Assembly: GCF_009380155.1 (NCBI RefSeq)
Contig: NZ_WHUV01000005.1
Span: 1 to 64,000, forward strand
Reading direction: 5' to 3'
DNA from: Pseudomonas piscis
Lineage (GTDB): Bacteria; Pseudomonadota; Gammaproteobacteria; Pseudomonadales; Pseudomonadaceae
Length of the DNA: 64,000 bases
Both the position numbers and the translations under genes were made by a program. Below, in pieces: positions 34,470 to 43,447 of the stretch (position 1 is the first letter of the stretch; the number at the start of each line of letters is the position of its first letter). The notes under the pieces are model-generated. The model ran no database searches and had not been told where the DNA came from. It saw only the letters and a list, made by a program, of their open reading frames with translations.

Positions 34470-35533
34470 CCCAGGCGGCTACCGAAGTGCAAGAAGCAAT
34501 CGCTTCGAGCCACTACCGCCAGCGCCATGGCCGGCGGGTCCTGTTGTTATCCGGCCTGGCCTTGGTGCTGCTGCTGTCCCTGGCCCTGGATATCACCACC
34601 GGGCCTTCGGGCATGAGCCTGGAACGCTTGCTGCAAGTACTGTGGGACCCAGGCTCGATGCCCCGGGTCGAAGCGGTGATCGTCTGGAACGTGCGCCTGC
34701 CCTACGCCTTGATGGCGGTGCTGGTGGGCGCCGCCCTGGCCCTGGCCGGGGCCGAGATGCAGACGGTGCTCGACAACCCCCTGGCCAGCCCCTTCACCCT
34801 CGGCGTCTCTGCTGCCGCGGCCTTCGGCGCGGCGCTGGCCATCGTCCTCGGCCTGGGCTTGCCCGGCGTGCCGGCGCAATACCTGGTCTCGGTCAACGCC
34901 TTCGTGTTCGCCCTGGCTTCGGTGGCGCTGCTGTACCTGCTGGCGCGCTGGCGCGGGTTCGGCGTGGAAAGCCTGGTGCTGTTCGGCATCGCCCTGGTGT
35001 TCGCCTTCAACGCCCTGGTGGCCCTGCTGCAATTCGTCGCCAGCCAGGACAGCTTGCAGCAACTGGTGTTCTGGACCCTGGGCAGCCTGGCTCGTGCCTC
35101 CTGGGAAAAGCTGGCGATCCTGGCCGTGGCGCTGCTGCTGTGCCTGCCATTTTCCCTGCGCCAGAGCTGGGCCCTGACCGCCCTGACCCTGGGCGAGGAG
35201 CGGGCCCGCAGCTTCGGCGTCGATGTCGGCCGCCTGCGCCTGCTGTCGCTGCTGCGCATCAGCCTGTTGTCGGCGCTGGCGGTGTCCTTCGTCGGCACCA
35301 TCGGTTTCATCGGCCTGATCGCCCCGCACATCGCCCGGTTGCTGGTGGGGGAAGACCATCGGCTGTTCCTGCCGGCCAGCGTGCTCAGCGGCGGGTTGAT
35401 CCTGTCCATGGCGTCGGTGGCTAGCAAGGCGCTGATTCCCGGGGTGCTGATCCCGGTGGGCATCGTCACCGCCCTGGTGGGCATTCCGTTCTTCATGGCC
35501 ATCGTCATGCGCAACCGTCGAGGTGTCCTGTGA
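34466..35533 (+). CDS. FecCD-type iron-siderophore permease
   Basis: This 355-residue permease has about ten membrane helices. Family marks are VIVWNVRLPYALMAVLVGAALALAGAEMQTVLDNPLASPFTLGVSAAAAFGAALAI near the N-terminus and AVSFVGTIGFIGLIAPHIARLLVGEDHRLFLPASVLSGG in the last third. The latter is the ATPase-contact loop of BtuC/FepD transporters. A single gene suggests a homodimeric pore. The start at ATG 34,466 overlaps the previous stop; the next gene starts at GTG 35,530 in its own stop. Confidence 0.9.
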   Translation: MTQAATEVQEAIASSHYRQRHGRRVLLLSGLALVLLLSLALDITTGPSGMSLERLLQVLWDPGSMPRVEAVIVWNVRLPYALMAVLVGAALALAGAEMQTVLDNPLASPFTLGVSAAAAFGAALAIVLGLGLPGVPAQYLVSVNAFVFALASVALLYLLARWRGFGVESLVLFGIALVFAFNALVALLQFVASQDSLQQLVFWTLGSLARASWEKLAILAVALLLCLPFSLRQSWALTALTLGEERARSFGVDVGRLRLLSLLRISLLSALAVSFVGTIGFIGLIAPHIARLLVGEDHRLFLPASVLSGGLILSMASVASKALIPGVLIPVGIVTALVGIPFFMAIVMRNRRGVL

Positions 35534-36348
35534 ACCATTCTTCATCCTCGGCCAAGGGCTTGAGCACCGCCGGCCTGAGCATGCACTACGGTAACCGGCA
35601 GGTGCTCGACACAGTGGACTTGCCGGCCCTGCAGGCCGGCAGCGTGACCGCACTGATCGGCCCCAACGCGGCCGGCAAGTCGACGCTGTTGCGGGGCATT
35701 GCCGGCCTGCACAAGACCTCGGGCCAGGTGCTGCTCGACGGTACCGACCTGGCCCGCCTGCCCCAGGTGGAGCGGGCACGGCATATCGTCTACCTGCCCC
35801 AGAGCCTGCCGGAGCGGACCCGGCTGTGTGCCTTCGAGGCCGTGCTCAGTGCCGCCATGGCCGGGCACCGCAGCCCCGGCTTCACTCCCGGGCGGCCAAG
35901 CCCGGCAGTGTTGCAGGGCGTCGAGCAGGTGCTGGCCGACCTCGACCTGACGCGCCTGGCGGACCGCCCCATCGACGCCCTGTCCGGCGGCCAGCGGCAA
36001 CTGGTGGGCCTGGCCCAGGCCCTGGTGCGCCAGCCCAAGGTGCTGTTGCTCGACGAGCCCACCAGCGCCCTGGACCTGTACCACCAATGCCAGGTGGTAG
36101 AAGCCATCACCCATGCCACCCGCGAGCGCCAGTTGATCACCCTGGTGGTGGTCCACGACATCAACCTGGCCCTGGGTTTCAGCCAACAGGTGGTGGTCCT
36201 GCACAACGGTCGCCTGGCCGCCGCCGGCCCGGCCCTGGAGGTGATCGACCCACGGCTGCTGCGCGACGTCTATGGCGTCGATGCCAGCCTGGAACACGTG
36301 CGCGGTCGCCCCCTGGTGATGGTCGATGGCCGCCTGCCCTCCCTGTAG
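35530..36348 (+). CDS. iron-siderophore ABC transporter ATP-binding protein
   Basis: This 272-residue FecE/FepC-type ATPase has Walker A GPNAAGKST, Q-loop YLPQSLPE, signature LSGGQRQL, Walker B VLLLDEPTSALD and switch His (VVVHDINLAL). It starts at GTG 35,530 within the permease stop. It completes a receptor-PepSY-binding protein-permease-ATPase operon, with every inner-membrane component needed for import. A REP-like palindrome follows the stop directly. Confidence 0.92.
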   Translation: MNHSSSSAKGLSTAGLSMHYGNRQVLDTVDLPALQAGSVTALIGPNAAGKSTLLRGIAGLHKTSGQVLLDGTDLARLPQVERARHIVYLPQSLPERTRLCAFEAVLSAAMAGHRSPGFTPGRPSPAVLQGVEQVLADLDLTRLADRPIDALSGGQRQLVGLAQALVRQPKVLLLDEPTSALDLYHQCQVVEAITHATRERQLITLVVVHDINLALGFSQQVVVLHNGRLAAAGPALEVIDPRLLRDVYGVDASLEHVRGRPLVMVDGRLPSL

Positions 36349-36395
36349 GCGCTGTCGAGCCCGCGAGGCTGCGACAAGGCCCGCAGGGCCTTCAA
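36349..36395. repeat. REP-like palindrome
   Basis: GGCGCTGTCGAGCCCGCGAGGCTGCGACAAGGCCCGCAGGGCC (read in parts over 36,351-36,390) is a compound palindrome of the same style as the element at 18,776-18,908. It sits between convergent genes and may also end transcription. Confidence 0.6.
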
Positions 36396-36420
36396 TGAAC
36401 GATCGGTGCCCACCATGGCT

Positions 36421-37602
36421 TCATTGCGCGGTGGCGCGGGCGATGCGCCAGCTCGACCAGCCATAGAGCATCAGCGCCAGGGCCGCCAGGGCGCCGCCGG
36501 CCACGCCGACATAGGCGAACCCCAGTTGCCCGCCGACCCAGCTGCCGAGCAAGGCGCCACCGCCGATGCCGATGTTGTAGATCCCGGAGAACATCGCCAT
36601 CGCCACGTCGGTGGCGTCCGGTGCCAGGGTCAGGACCTTGGACTGCAGCGAGAGGCCGAACCCCATGATCGCCATGCCCCAGACCACGCTCAGGGCCACC
36701 AGCGACCAGACATGCCCGTTGAGCGGCAGCAACAGGCCCAGGCACAGCATCAACAGGGCCACGGCCACCAGCAGGAAACCCTGGGGGCTGTGGCGGTGCA
36801 GGCGGCTGAACAGCAGCGAGCCGATGATCCCCGAGCCGCCGAACACCAGCAGCACCAGGGTCACCACGTCGCCGCCCAGGCCCGAGGCCACCTTGATAAA
36901 GGGCTCGACGTAGCTGTAGGCGGTGAACTGCGCCGTCACCACCATGGCCGTCAACACATAGGCCGCCACCAGCGCCGGGCGCTTGAACAGCAGCGGCAGG
37001 CTACGCAGCGAACCAGAGTTCTGGCTGGGCAACAGCGGCAAGGTGCGGATCAGCCACAGCACCAGCAGAGCCGCCAGGCCGGCGATCACGCTGAAGGTGG
37101 TGCGCCAGCCCAGGGCCTCGCCCAGCAGGCGCCCCAGGGGAATGCCCAGGACCATGGCCAGGGAGGTGCCGGTGGCCAGCAGGCCGAGGGCCTGTACCTG
37201 TTTGCCCGCGGGGGCCAGGCGCACCGCCAGGGATGCGGTGATCGACCAGAACAACGCGTGCGCCAGGGCGATGCCGATGCGACTGAGCATCAACAGGCCG
37301 AAGCTGGTGGCCAGGCTGGACAATATGTGGCTGAGGATGAACAAGCCGAACAGCAGCGTGAGCAAGCGCCGGCGCTCGACGTTGCGGGTCAGCAGCATCA
37401 CCGGCAGCGAGGTCAGGGAAACCACCCAGGCGTAGATGGTCAGCATCAGCCCGACCTGTTCGCTGGCCAGGTCGAAGCTCGCGCCGATGGCGCTCAGGAG
37501 CCCGACCGGGACGAACTCGGTGGTGTTGAAGACAAAGGCGGCCAGGGCCAACGCGATGACCGACTGCCAGTTACCTTGGGGTGTCGCCTGGGGATTGCTC
37601 AT
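36421..37602 (-). CDS. sotB: sugar efflux MFS transporter SotB
   Basis: This 393-residue, 12-helix major-facilitator protein is close to E. coli SotB. The text AAFVFNTTEFVPVGLLSAIGASFDLASEQVGLMLTIYAWVVSLTSLPVMLLTRNVERRRLL and LAPDATDVAMAMFSGIYNIGIGGGALLG is nearly diagnostic. SotB exports arabinose, IPTG-like and other sugars or toxic analogues by proton antiport. It lies 125 bases downstream of a TetR-family gene on the same strand, which probably represses it. Confidence 0.9.
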   Translation of the reverse strand: MSNPQATPQGNWQSVIALALAAFVFNTTEFVPVGLLSAIGASFDLASEQVGLMLTIYAWVVSLTSLPVMLLTRNVERRRLLTLLFGLFILSHILSSLATSFGLLMLSRIGIALAHALFWSITASLAVRLAPAGKQVQALGLLATGTSLAMVLGIPLGRLLGEALGWRTTFSVIAGLAALLVLWLIRTLPLLPSQNSGSLRSLPLLFKRPALVAAYVLTAMVVTAQFTAYSYVEPFIKVASGLGGDVVTLVLLVFGGSGIIGSLLFSRLHRHSPQGFLLVAVALLMLCLGLLLPLNGHVWSLVALSVVWGMAIMGFGLSLQSKVLTLAPDATDVAMAMFSGIYNIGIGGGALLGSWVGGQLGFAYVGVAGGALAALALMLYGWSSWRIARATAQ

Positions 37603-37727
37603 GTCGGGGTCGTACTACTCGTTCGAAGGTGGAGCGGATGATGGATCCGAGAAAAACCGGGCCCCTGCCCGGCTGGTAGCGCTGTCTGGCGCTCACGGCG
37701 AGCGCAGCCAGGGTAATGAGTCGCAGG

Positions 37728-38336
37728 TTAGCCAGGGGTTAGGTTGCGCGCGTTATCGAACACGCCCATGGCCAGCGCCACCACCTTGCGCAGTTGCTCG
37801 GCGCTGGCGCCATCCCGGGCTTGCACCGACAGGCCATGCAGCACCGTAGAGTAATAATCGCCCAGGGAAGTTGCATCGCCATGACCTGCCAGCTCCCCCG
37901 CCTGCACCGCCGCCTGCAGCCGCTGGACGATGCTGGCGGTGCGCGCCCGCCGGTGCTCGGCCAGCCACTGGCGCACGCCGTCGTTGTCGCTGGAGCAGTT
38001 CACCGCCGAGGACACCACCATGCACCCCAGGGGCTGGCCTGGCCGGGTATAGAGTTGCACGGCCTCGTCGAGCAGGCGGGCGATGGCGGCACGGGCACTG
38101 GGCTCTTCGGCCAGGGCGCGGTCGGCGAAACCGCCCTCATGGCTCTCGTACAGCTCGATGGCTTCGCGAAACAGCGCCTCCTTGGAGCCGAAGGCAGCGT
38201 AGATCCGTGCCGAGGCGATGCCCAGCGCGGCCACCAGGTCGGCCATGGAGGTGGTTTCAAAACCACGGGCCCAGAACAGTTCGAGCGCCTGGCGCAACGC
38301 CTGGTTGCGATCGAATTCGCGGGGTCTTCCAGCCAT
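37728..38336 (-). CDS. TetR-family transcriptional regulator
   Basis: This 202-residue repressor has a helix-turn-helix at about residues 10-55 (RNQALRQALELFWARGFETTSMADLVAALGIASARIYAAFGSKEALFREAI). The C-terminal ligand domain carries the GCMVVSSAVNCSSDNDGVRQWLAEHR text common to the PF16925-type subgroup. It sits directly upstream of sotB and likely controls it and itself. The effector is unknown. Confidence 0.87.
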   Translation of the reverse strand: MAGRPREFDRNQALRQALELFWARGFETTSMADLVAALGIASARIYAAFGSKEALFREAIELYESHEGGFADRALAEEPSARAAIARLLDEAVQLYTRPGQPLGCMVVSSAVNCSSDNDGVRQWLAEHRRARTASIVQRLQAAVQAGELAGHGDATSLGDYYSTVLHGLSVQARDGASAEQLRKVVALAMGVFDNARNLTPG

Positions 38337-38474
38337 GGGAATCGGGTATCTCGTCAGGATGAGCGGCGATCGGTGGGGCCCGATCGGCGGCCGGCACGGG
38401 GCGCCGGGACGAAATGATATTAGATTTGCGCGCTCCCCGGGCCATTTTCCCTGCCCGGGGACGACGGTCGAGGC

Positions 38475-39362
38475 TCAGCCCGCCTGCTCTTCCAGGAACG
38501 GCAGTAAGTGGGCAAGGAAGGCTTCTGGCGCCTCCTCCATGATGAAGTGCCCGCAGTCCGGCACGATGGCGCCCCGCAGGTTGCTGGCCCGGCCCTGCAG
38601 GGTCAGCAGCGGTGCATCGTTGGTGGCATGCTCGGCGCCGATGGCCAGCACCGGCATGTCGAGCATGCGTTCGGCGCGCTGCTGGTTCTGGCGCACGGTC
38701 TCGGGAATCGCCCGGTAGTAGGCGAAGCCCGCACGCAGTCCGCCAGGGGCGGCATAGGCCTGGATGTACTCCTCGCTGGCCACCGCTTCGCGGCGATGGG
38801 ACCACTTGTCGAAGATGTAGTTGAGGTAGACCCGCTCCCGGCCGGCGATCAGCGCTTCCGGCAAATCGCGCAGCTGGTTGAACATGAAGTGCCAGAGAAA
38901 GATGTTCTGCCCCGGTTCGACGAAGATCGGCGGCGCCTCGGCCAGCCCCGGAATCACCGCCTCGGTCAGCGCCAGGCGCTCCACGGCCTCGGGCCGGTCG
39001 CTGGCCAGGGCGTAGGCGACCCACATGCCCACGTCATGGCCGACCACGCTGTAGCGTTCGAACCCCAGCTGCTCCATCACTCGGTGCAGCACACCGGCCA
39101 CGGCGCCGGTGTCGTAGCCATGCTCCGGGCGATCGGATTGCCCGGTGCCCGGCGGGTCCACGGCGATGGCCTGGAAACCCCTGGCGGCCAGGGCCTGGAT
39201 CACCTCGCGCCAGGCGTACCAGGTCTGCGGCCAGCCGGGAATCAGCAGCACCGGCCGGCCACTGCCGGCACTGACGCAATGGATCCGCTGGCCGTCGATG
39301 CGCACGTAGCGATGGGCCAGGCCGTTGGCATCGACCTGGGTGTTGTCGGTAAAGGCATTCAT
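38475..39362 (-). CDS. alpha/beta hydrolase, epoxide hydrolase/dehalogenase type
   Basis: This 295-residue hydrolase's nucleophile is an aspartate (Asp110 in VVGHDVGMWVA) rather than serine. That puts it with epoxide hydrolases and haloalkane/fluoroacetate dehalogenases, as does the oxyanion motif LLIPGWPQTWYAWR. The cap region FLWHFMFNQLRDLPEALIAGRERVYLNYIFDKWS and catalytic His (PDCGHFIMEEAP) are also visible. I chose ATG 39,362 as start; the frame runs upstream without homology. It is 25 bases downstream of a sugar-isomerase-like gene on the same strand and probably shares its transcript. The substrate is unknown. Confidence 0.85.
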   Translation of the reverse strand: MNAFTDNTQVDANGLAHRYVRIDGQRIHCVSAGSGRPVLLIPGWPQTWYAWREVIQALAARGFQAIAVDPPGTGQSDRPEHGYDTGAVAGVLHRVMEQLGFERYSVVGHDVGMWVAYALASDRPEAVERLALTEAVIPGLAEAPPIFVEPGQNIFLWHFMFNQLRDLPEALIAGRERVYLNYIFDKWSHRREAVASEEYIQAYAAPGGLRAGFAYYRAIPETVRQNQQRAERMLDMPVLAIGAEHATNDAPLLTLQGRASNLRGAIVPDCGHFIMEEAPEAFLAHLLPFLEEQAG

Positions 39363-39387
39363 CAATAGTGATCTCCGTGGGAAAGGT

Positions 39388-40443
39388 TCAGGCGATGCCG
39401 AGCATGGCGTTGATCTGTTGGCGGTCGATGCGGGCACCGGCGAAGTCGTCGAAGATCCGTTCGGTGACGCGGATCATGTGGCGGTTGATGAACTCCACGC
39501 CTTCCCGGGCGCCGTCCTCCTGGTCCTTGAGGCAGCACTCCCACTCCAGGGTCGCCCAGCCGCCGTAGTCGTATTGCGCCAGCTTGGAAAAGATCCCCTT
39601 GAAATCCACCTGGCCGTCGCCGAGCGAACGGAACCGCCCGGCCCGCTCGACCCAGGAGCTGTAGCCGCCGTAGATGCCCTGGCGCCCGCTGGGATTGAAC
39701 TCGGCATCCTTGACGTGAAACATGCGGATGCGCTCGTGGTAGATGTCCAGGTACGCCAGGTAGTCCAGTTGCTGCAGCACGAAGTGGCTGGGATCGAAAA
39801 GGATGTGGCAACGCGGATGCCGATCCACCAGGTCGAAGAAGCGCTCGAAACTGGTGCCGTCGTGCAGGTCCTCGCTGGGATGGATCTCGTAGCACAGGTT
39901 GACCCCCTGCTCGTCGCAGGCATCGAGGATCGGCCGCCAGCGCCGCGCCAGTTCGGCGAACGCGGTCTCGATCAGGCCGTCGGGGCGCTGGGGAAAGGGA
40001 AACAGGTAGGGCCAGGCCAGCGAGCCGGAGAAAGTGCCCATGTCATCCAGCCCCAGGCGCCGGGAAGCCCGCGCCGCCAGTTGCATGCGTTCCATGGCCC
40101 AGTCGGTGCGCGCCTTGGGATTGCCGCGCAGGGCCTCGGGGGCGAAGTTGTCGCACATCGCGTCGTAGGCCGGGTGTACCGCCACCAGCTGGCCGAAGAT
40201 GTGGGTGGTCAGCTCGCTGATCACCAGGCCGTGCTCGGCCAGTTGACCCTTGACCTCATCGCAGTAGTCCTGGCTGTGCGCCGCTGTGGCGACATCGAAC
40301 AGCCGCTCGTCCCAGGCCGGGACCTGCAACGCCTTGAAACCCAGGTCGGCGGCCCAGCGGGCAATGCCCGGCAGGTCATTGAATGGCGCCGTGTCGGCGC
40401 TGAACTGCGCCAGGTGCAGGCTGGGACCCTTGAGGGTTTTCAT
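39388..40443 (-). CDS. sugar isomerase/epimerase family protein (AP endonuclease 2 fold)
   Basis: This 351-residue TIM-barrel protein is of the xylose-isomerase-like superfamily (PF01261). Metal ligands are visible as Glu in NLCYEIHPSED, Asp/His in HILFDPSHFVLQQLD, His in RIRMFHVKDAEF and Glu in ATLEWECCLKDQEDG. Relatives act in inositol, hydroxypyruvate or modified-sugar catabolism; the exact reaction cannot be read here. The start codon is preceded by AGGAGCG, whose edge overlaps a 30-bp palindrome, indicating tight repressor control. The hydrolase gene downstream is probably co-transcribed. Confidence 0.85.
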   Translation of the reverse strand: MKTLKGPSLHLAQFSADTAPFNDLPGIARWAADLGFKALQVPAWDERLFDVATAAHSQDYCDEVKGQLAEHGLVISELTTHIFGQLVAVHPAYDAMCDNFAPEALRGNPKARTDWAMERMQLAARASRRLGLDDMGTFSGSLAWPYLFPFPQRPDGLIETAFAELARRWRPILDACDEQGVNLCYEIHPSEDLHDGTSFERFFDLVDRHPRCHILFDPSHFVLQQLDYLAYLDIYHERIRMFHVKDAEFNPSGRQGIYGGYSSWVERAGRFRSLGDGQVDFKGIFSKLAQYDYGGWATLEWECCLKDQEDGAREGVEFINRHMIRVTERIFDDFAGARIDRQQINAMLGIA

Positions 40444-40451
40444 CGAACGCT

Positions 40452-40481
40452 CCTATTATTTGTCGATTGACAAAGAATAGG
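40452..40481. promoter_or_regulatory. 30-bp palindromic operator before the sugar-isomerase gene
   Basis: CCTATTATTTGTC (40,452-40,464) and GACAAAGAATAGG (40,469-40,481) are reverse complements except at one position, around a GATT spacer. The element ends eight bases before the start codon, so a bound repressor would cover the promoter or transcription start. The core TTTGTC-N4-GACAAA suggests a GntR- or RpiR-type operator; no regulator gene is adjacent. Confidence 0.7.
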
Positions 40482-40616
40482 AACAAGCCGCTGCCAACGT
40501 CAACTGTTCAATCGTCGGAAAGGCCCTGGCGCAGGCCTTCTCCGCCATTGGAAAAAACGCCGAAGCCCAGGTAAATCAACGTCTCCAACACCATCGACGG
40601 AGCCTGATCGACGGCT

Positions 40617-40646
40617 GAAAAAAAGCCCGCGAACAGGGTCGCGGGC
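40617..40646 (-). terminator. rho-independent terminator of the amidohydrolase gene
   Basis: GCCCGCGA (40,625-40,632) pairs with TCGCGGGC (40,639-40,646). On the minus strand the stem is followed by a seven-base U-run (A's at 40,618-40,624). It is 24 bases past the amidohydrolase stop. Confidence 0.85.
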
Positions 40647-40669
40647 CGCTTTGGCGCAATGGCCCGAGG

Positions 40670-42415
40670 TCATTCGCTCGGGCGGCGGTAGACCTCGCGA
40701 CCGGCGAAATAGGTGCTCAGCACCTGGGTGTCGGCCAATTGCTCATCGGGGACCTGGAACACATCGCGATCGAGCACTATCAGGTCGGCCTGCTTGCCCG
40801 GGACCAGGCTGCCGATCTGCTGTTCCAGGCCGATGGCGCGGGCGGCATTGCGGGTGTAGGCGTAGAACATGGCCTGGCGGTCGATACCCTCGTTCTTGTT
40901 CAACACCCCCTTGGGGCCCTTGCGACTGACCGCCTGGGCGATGGCCTTCCATGGCTCGGGCGTGCTCACCGGCCAATCGCTGGCACCGGCGATGGTGGCG
41001 CCGTTCTTGAACAACGAGCGCGCCGGGTACATGAACTGAAACTGCATGGCCGTGATGTAGGGCTTGAGCAGATCGATGCTCAGCTCATCGGCGGAAGCCC
41101 AATACAGCTGCATCGAGGCGATCACGTCCAGCGGCTTGAAGCGCGCGAATTCCTTGGGATTGACCATTTGCAAGTGGGTGATCGAGTGCACCACGCCGCT
41201 ATGGCGCTGGCGCCGGGCTTGCTCGATGCCGTTGAGCGACTCACGCACCGCGCGATCGCCGATGGCGTGCACATGCACCAGCCAGCCACGGGCGTCGGCG
41301 GCGCTGACCAGCTCGCCGAAATGCGCCGGGTCGATCAGCAGCTCGCCGCCCTTTTGCGAGTTCTTGTAGGGCGTCAGCAAGGACGCGGTCTGGGCCGGGA
41401 ACTCGGCGACGCCATCGGCGAAGATCTTGATCCCCGGCAAGCTCAGGTTGGGCACATCGAGAAACTGCCGGCGCACCTGGTCCAGCACCGCAAGATCCGC
41501 TGGCCGGCTCTTGGGATTGGCCACCATCAGCGCAGCGACCCGCAGCTCCAGTTCGCCTTGCTCGGCCAGCGCCTTGTACACCGGCAAGACGCCCACGGTC
41601 TGGGCCGTGGGATGCATGGCGAACAGCGCGTCACTGGGTACCGCGTTGGCCGCCGGGTCCATCAGCGCGGTGATGCCCAGGCTGTGGTTCAGGTCCCTGG
41701 CGGCACGCCCGGCCTCGAGCATCTGTTCGAAACTCGGCGCCGGGACCTGGGAGGTCAGGGCCGAGAGCCCGGCATCGGCGACGAAGCCATTGGGCGTGCC
41801 ATCGGGATGGTGACCGATGGTCGCCACCGCCTCGCCCGTCAGCGCCTTGACCCGCTGGGCGTCGATGCCGGCGCGCTTGAGCATGGCGCGGTTGGCCCAG
41901 CCAGTGTGGTAGTCCCAGCCGACGAACAGAATCGGTGTATCCGCCCACTCGCCCTGATTGAAGCGTTGCTCCAGCGCATCCACCTGGCTCCAGTAGGTGG
42001 AAGGAAAACCGCTGACGCTCAGGGTATCGCCATGGCGCGCCTTGCCGTCGTCGCGCCAGCCGCGCAGGCGCCGCTCCAGTTCATCCAGCGGCAACTGCTG
42101 GCTTTCCAGGTCCGCGGCCTTGAGCTTGAGACCGCCGAAGATCGCGTGGCTGTGACTGTCGATGAAGCCGGGCATCAGCACCTTGCCCTGCAAGTCGACC
42201 ACCTGGGTGCCGGCCGCCTTGAGCGCCAGCACCTGGGCGTCGCTGCCGACCTTGACGATCCGCCCCTGCTCCACCGCCACCGCCTGCTGCAGGGGCTGGC
42301 CCTGCTCGGCGGTAAACACCTTGCCGTTGTAGAGCAGCAGGTCCACCGCTGCCAGGCTCGACAGCGATGTACCAACCAGCGCCGAGGCCAGCATGATCTT
42401 CAGAGCGTTTTTCAT
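40670..42415 (-). CDS. exported amidohydrolase (Amidohydro_3 family)
   Basis: This 581-residue metal-dependent hydrolase has a cleavable signal peptide (MKNALKIMLASALVGTSLSSLAAVD). It belongs to the Amidohydro_3/YtcJ group: LLLYNGKVFTAEQG, the metal motif FIDSHSHAIFGG, VHVHAIGDRAV, HSITHLQMV, a GASDWPVSTPEPW aspartate loop and the closing IGSLVPGKQADLIVLDRDVF. YtcJ relatives hydrolyse cyclic amides or exo-type amide bonds, and the natural substrate is generally unknown. ATG 42,415 is preferred over an in-frame GTG at 42,427. It is divergent from the broken LysR gene, probably its former regulator. Confidence 0.87.
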   Translation of the reverse strand: MKNALKIMLASALVGTSLSSLAAVDLLLYNGKVFTAEQGQPLQQAVAVEQGRIVKVGSDAQVLALKAAGTQVVDLQGKVLMPGFIDSHSHAIFGGLKLKAADLESQQLPLDELERRLRGWRDDGKARHGDTLSVSGFPSTYWSQVDALEQRFNQGEWADTPILFVGWDYHTGWANRAMLKRAGIDAQRVKALTGEAVATIGHHPDGTPNGFVADAGLSALTSQVPAPSFEQMLEAGRAARDLNHSLGITALMDPAANAVPSDALFAMHPTAQTVGVLPVYKALAEQGELELRVAALMVANPKSRPADLAVLDQVRRQFLDVPNLSLPGIKIFADGVAEFPAQTASLLTPYKNSQKGGELLIDPAHFGELVSAADARGWLVHVHAIGDRAVRESLNGIEQARRQRHSGVVHSITHLQMVNPKEFARFKPLDVIASMQLYWASADELSIDLLKPYITAMQFQFMYPARSLFKNGATIAGASDWPVSTPEPWKAIAQAVSRKGPKGVLNKNEGIDRQAMFYAYTRNAARAIGLEQQIGSLVPGKQADLIVLDRDVFQVPDEQLADTQVLSTYFAGREVYRRPSE

Positions 42416-42520
42416 TGTCGTTGGCACCCCTTGGTCAGAATGGCCACGAGACTAGCCAAGCCCGGGGGGATTTAAGAATACTGCGCCGAGCAACTCATTC
42501 TTTCCAAAGAGGCAAGACCC

Positions 42521-43435
42521 ATGGACCAACTGGGCGCCATCAGCATGTTCGTCGCCACCGCCGACCAGGGCAGCTTCACCCGCGCCGCCGCCTGCCTGGG
42601 CAAGACCACCTCGGCCCTGACCAAGGCGGTGACGCACTTGGAGACCCAACTGGGCACGCGGCTGTTCGAACGCTCCACGCGCCGCATCGCCCTGACCGAG
42701 GCCGGGCATCTCTACCTGGCCAGTGCTCGCCAGGTGCTGTTCCAACTGCAACAGGCCCAGGAACACATCGACCAACTGCAACAGGAAATGTGCGGCACCT
42801 TGCGCCTGGTGGCACCGCCCTCCTTTGCCCCGGCCTTTCTCAACGCGGTGTGCTACCGCTTTCTCGAGCTCTACCCGCAGATGCGCCTGGAGGTGGAGCT
42901 GACCGACGAGTTCGTCGACCTGCTCGCTGGCGGCTACGACCTGGCGGTGCGCGACGGCCCGGTGGACCTGCCGGACCTGATCGCCCGGCCACTGACCGCC
43001 AATCGCATTCTGCTCTGTGCCAGCCCGCGCTACCTGCAACGCAAGCCGCTGGCGGTGACCCCGCAGACTTTCCACGAACACGACTGGCTGATCTTCCGCC
43101 ACCCGGCGCTGAACCCGCACTTCTGGCGCTTCAGCCTCGGGGGCCAGCAGCATCGAGTGGCCCAGCCCGTGCCACGGCTGGCCAGCGACAACTACGATTT
43201 CCTGTTCGGCGCGCTGCTGGCCGGCCTGGGCCTGTAACTGTGCCCGCAGTGGAGCGCGGCGCCCTACCTGCAACGCGGCGAACTGGTGCAACTGCTACCG
43301 GAGGCAGTGCTCGATCCGGAGCAGTTCGGCCCGCGGATCCACGCGATCTACCCGGTGCACCGGCGGCAAACGCGCAAGCACCAGGCGTTCATCGAATGCC
43401 TGAAAGAGCACCTGGACCAGCAGCACTTGCACTGA
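42521..43435 (+). pseudogene. LysR-family regulator interrupted by an in-frame stop
   Basis: The frame encodes a normal LysR regulator of about 304 residues: helix-turn-helix MFVATADQGSFTRAAACLGKTTSALTKAVTHLETQLGTRLFERSTRRIALTEAG, then an effector domain. A TAA at 43,235-43,237 (codon 239) interrupts it. Translation in the same frame continues with sensible family sequence (LCPQWSAAPYLQRGELVQLLPEAVL...) to a TGA at 43,433-43,435. The truncated product lacks the last fifth of the effector domain and is probably inactive or altered. A C-to-T change in a CAA codon would be enough to create the stop. It is divergent from the amidohydrolase gene. Confidence 0.85.
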
Positions 43436-43447
43436 TCCGCGCTGCCG

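Noticed and set aside
36406..37641. Long plus-strand frame opposite sotB
   Set aside because: Glutamine/histidine-rich low-complexity translation, antisense to an unmistakable SotB.
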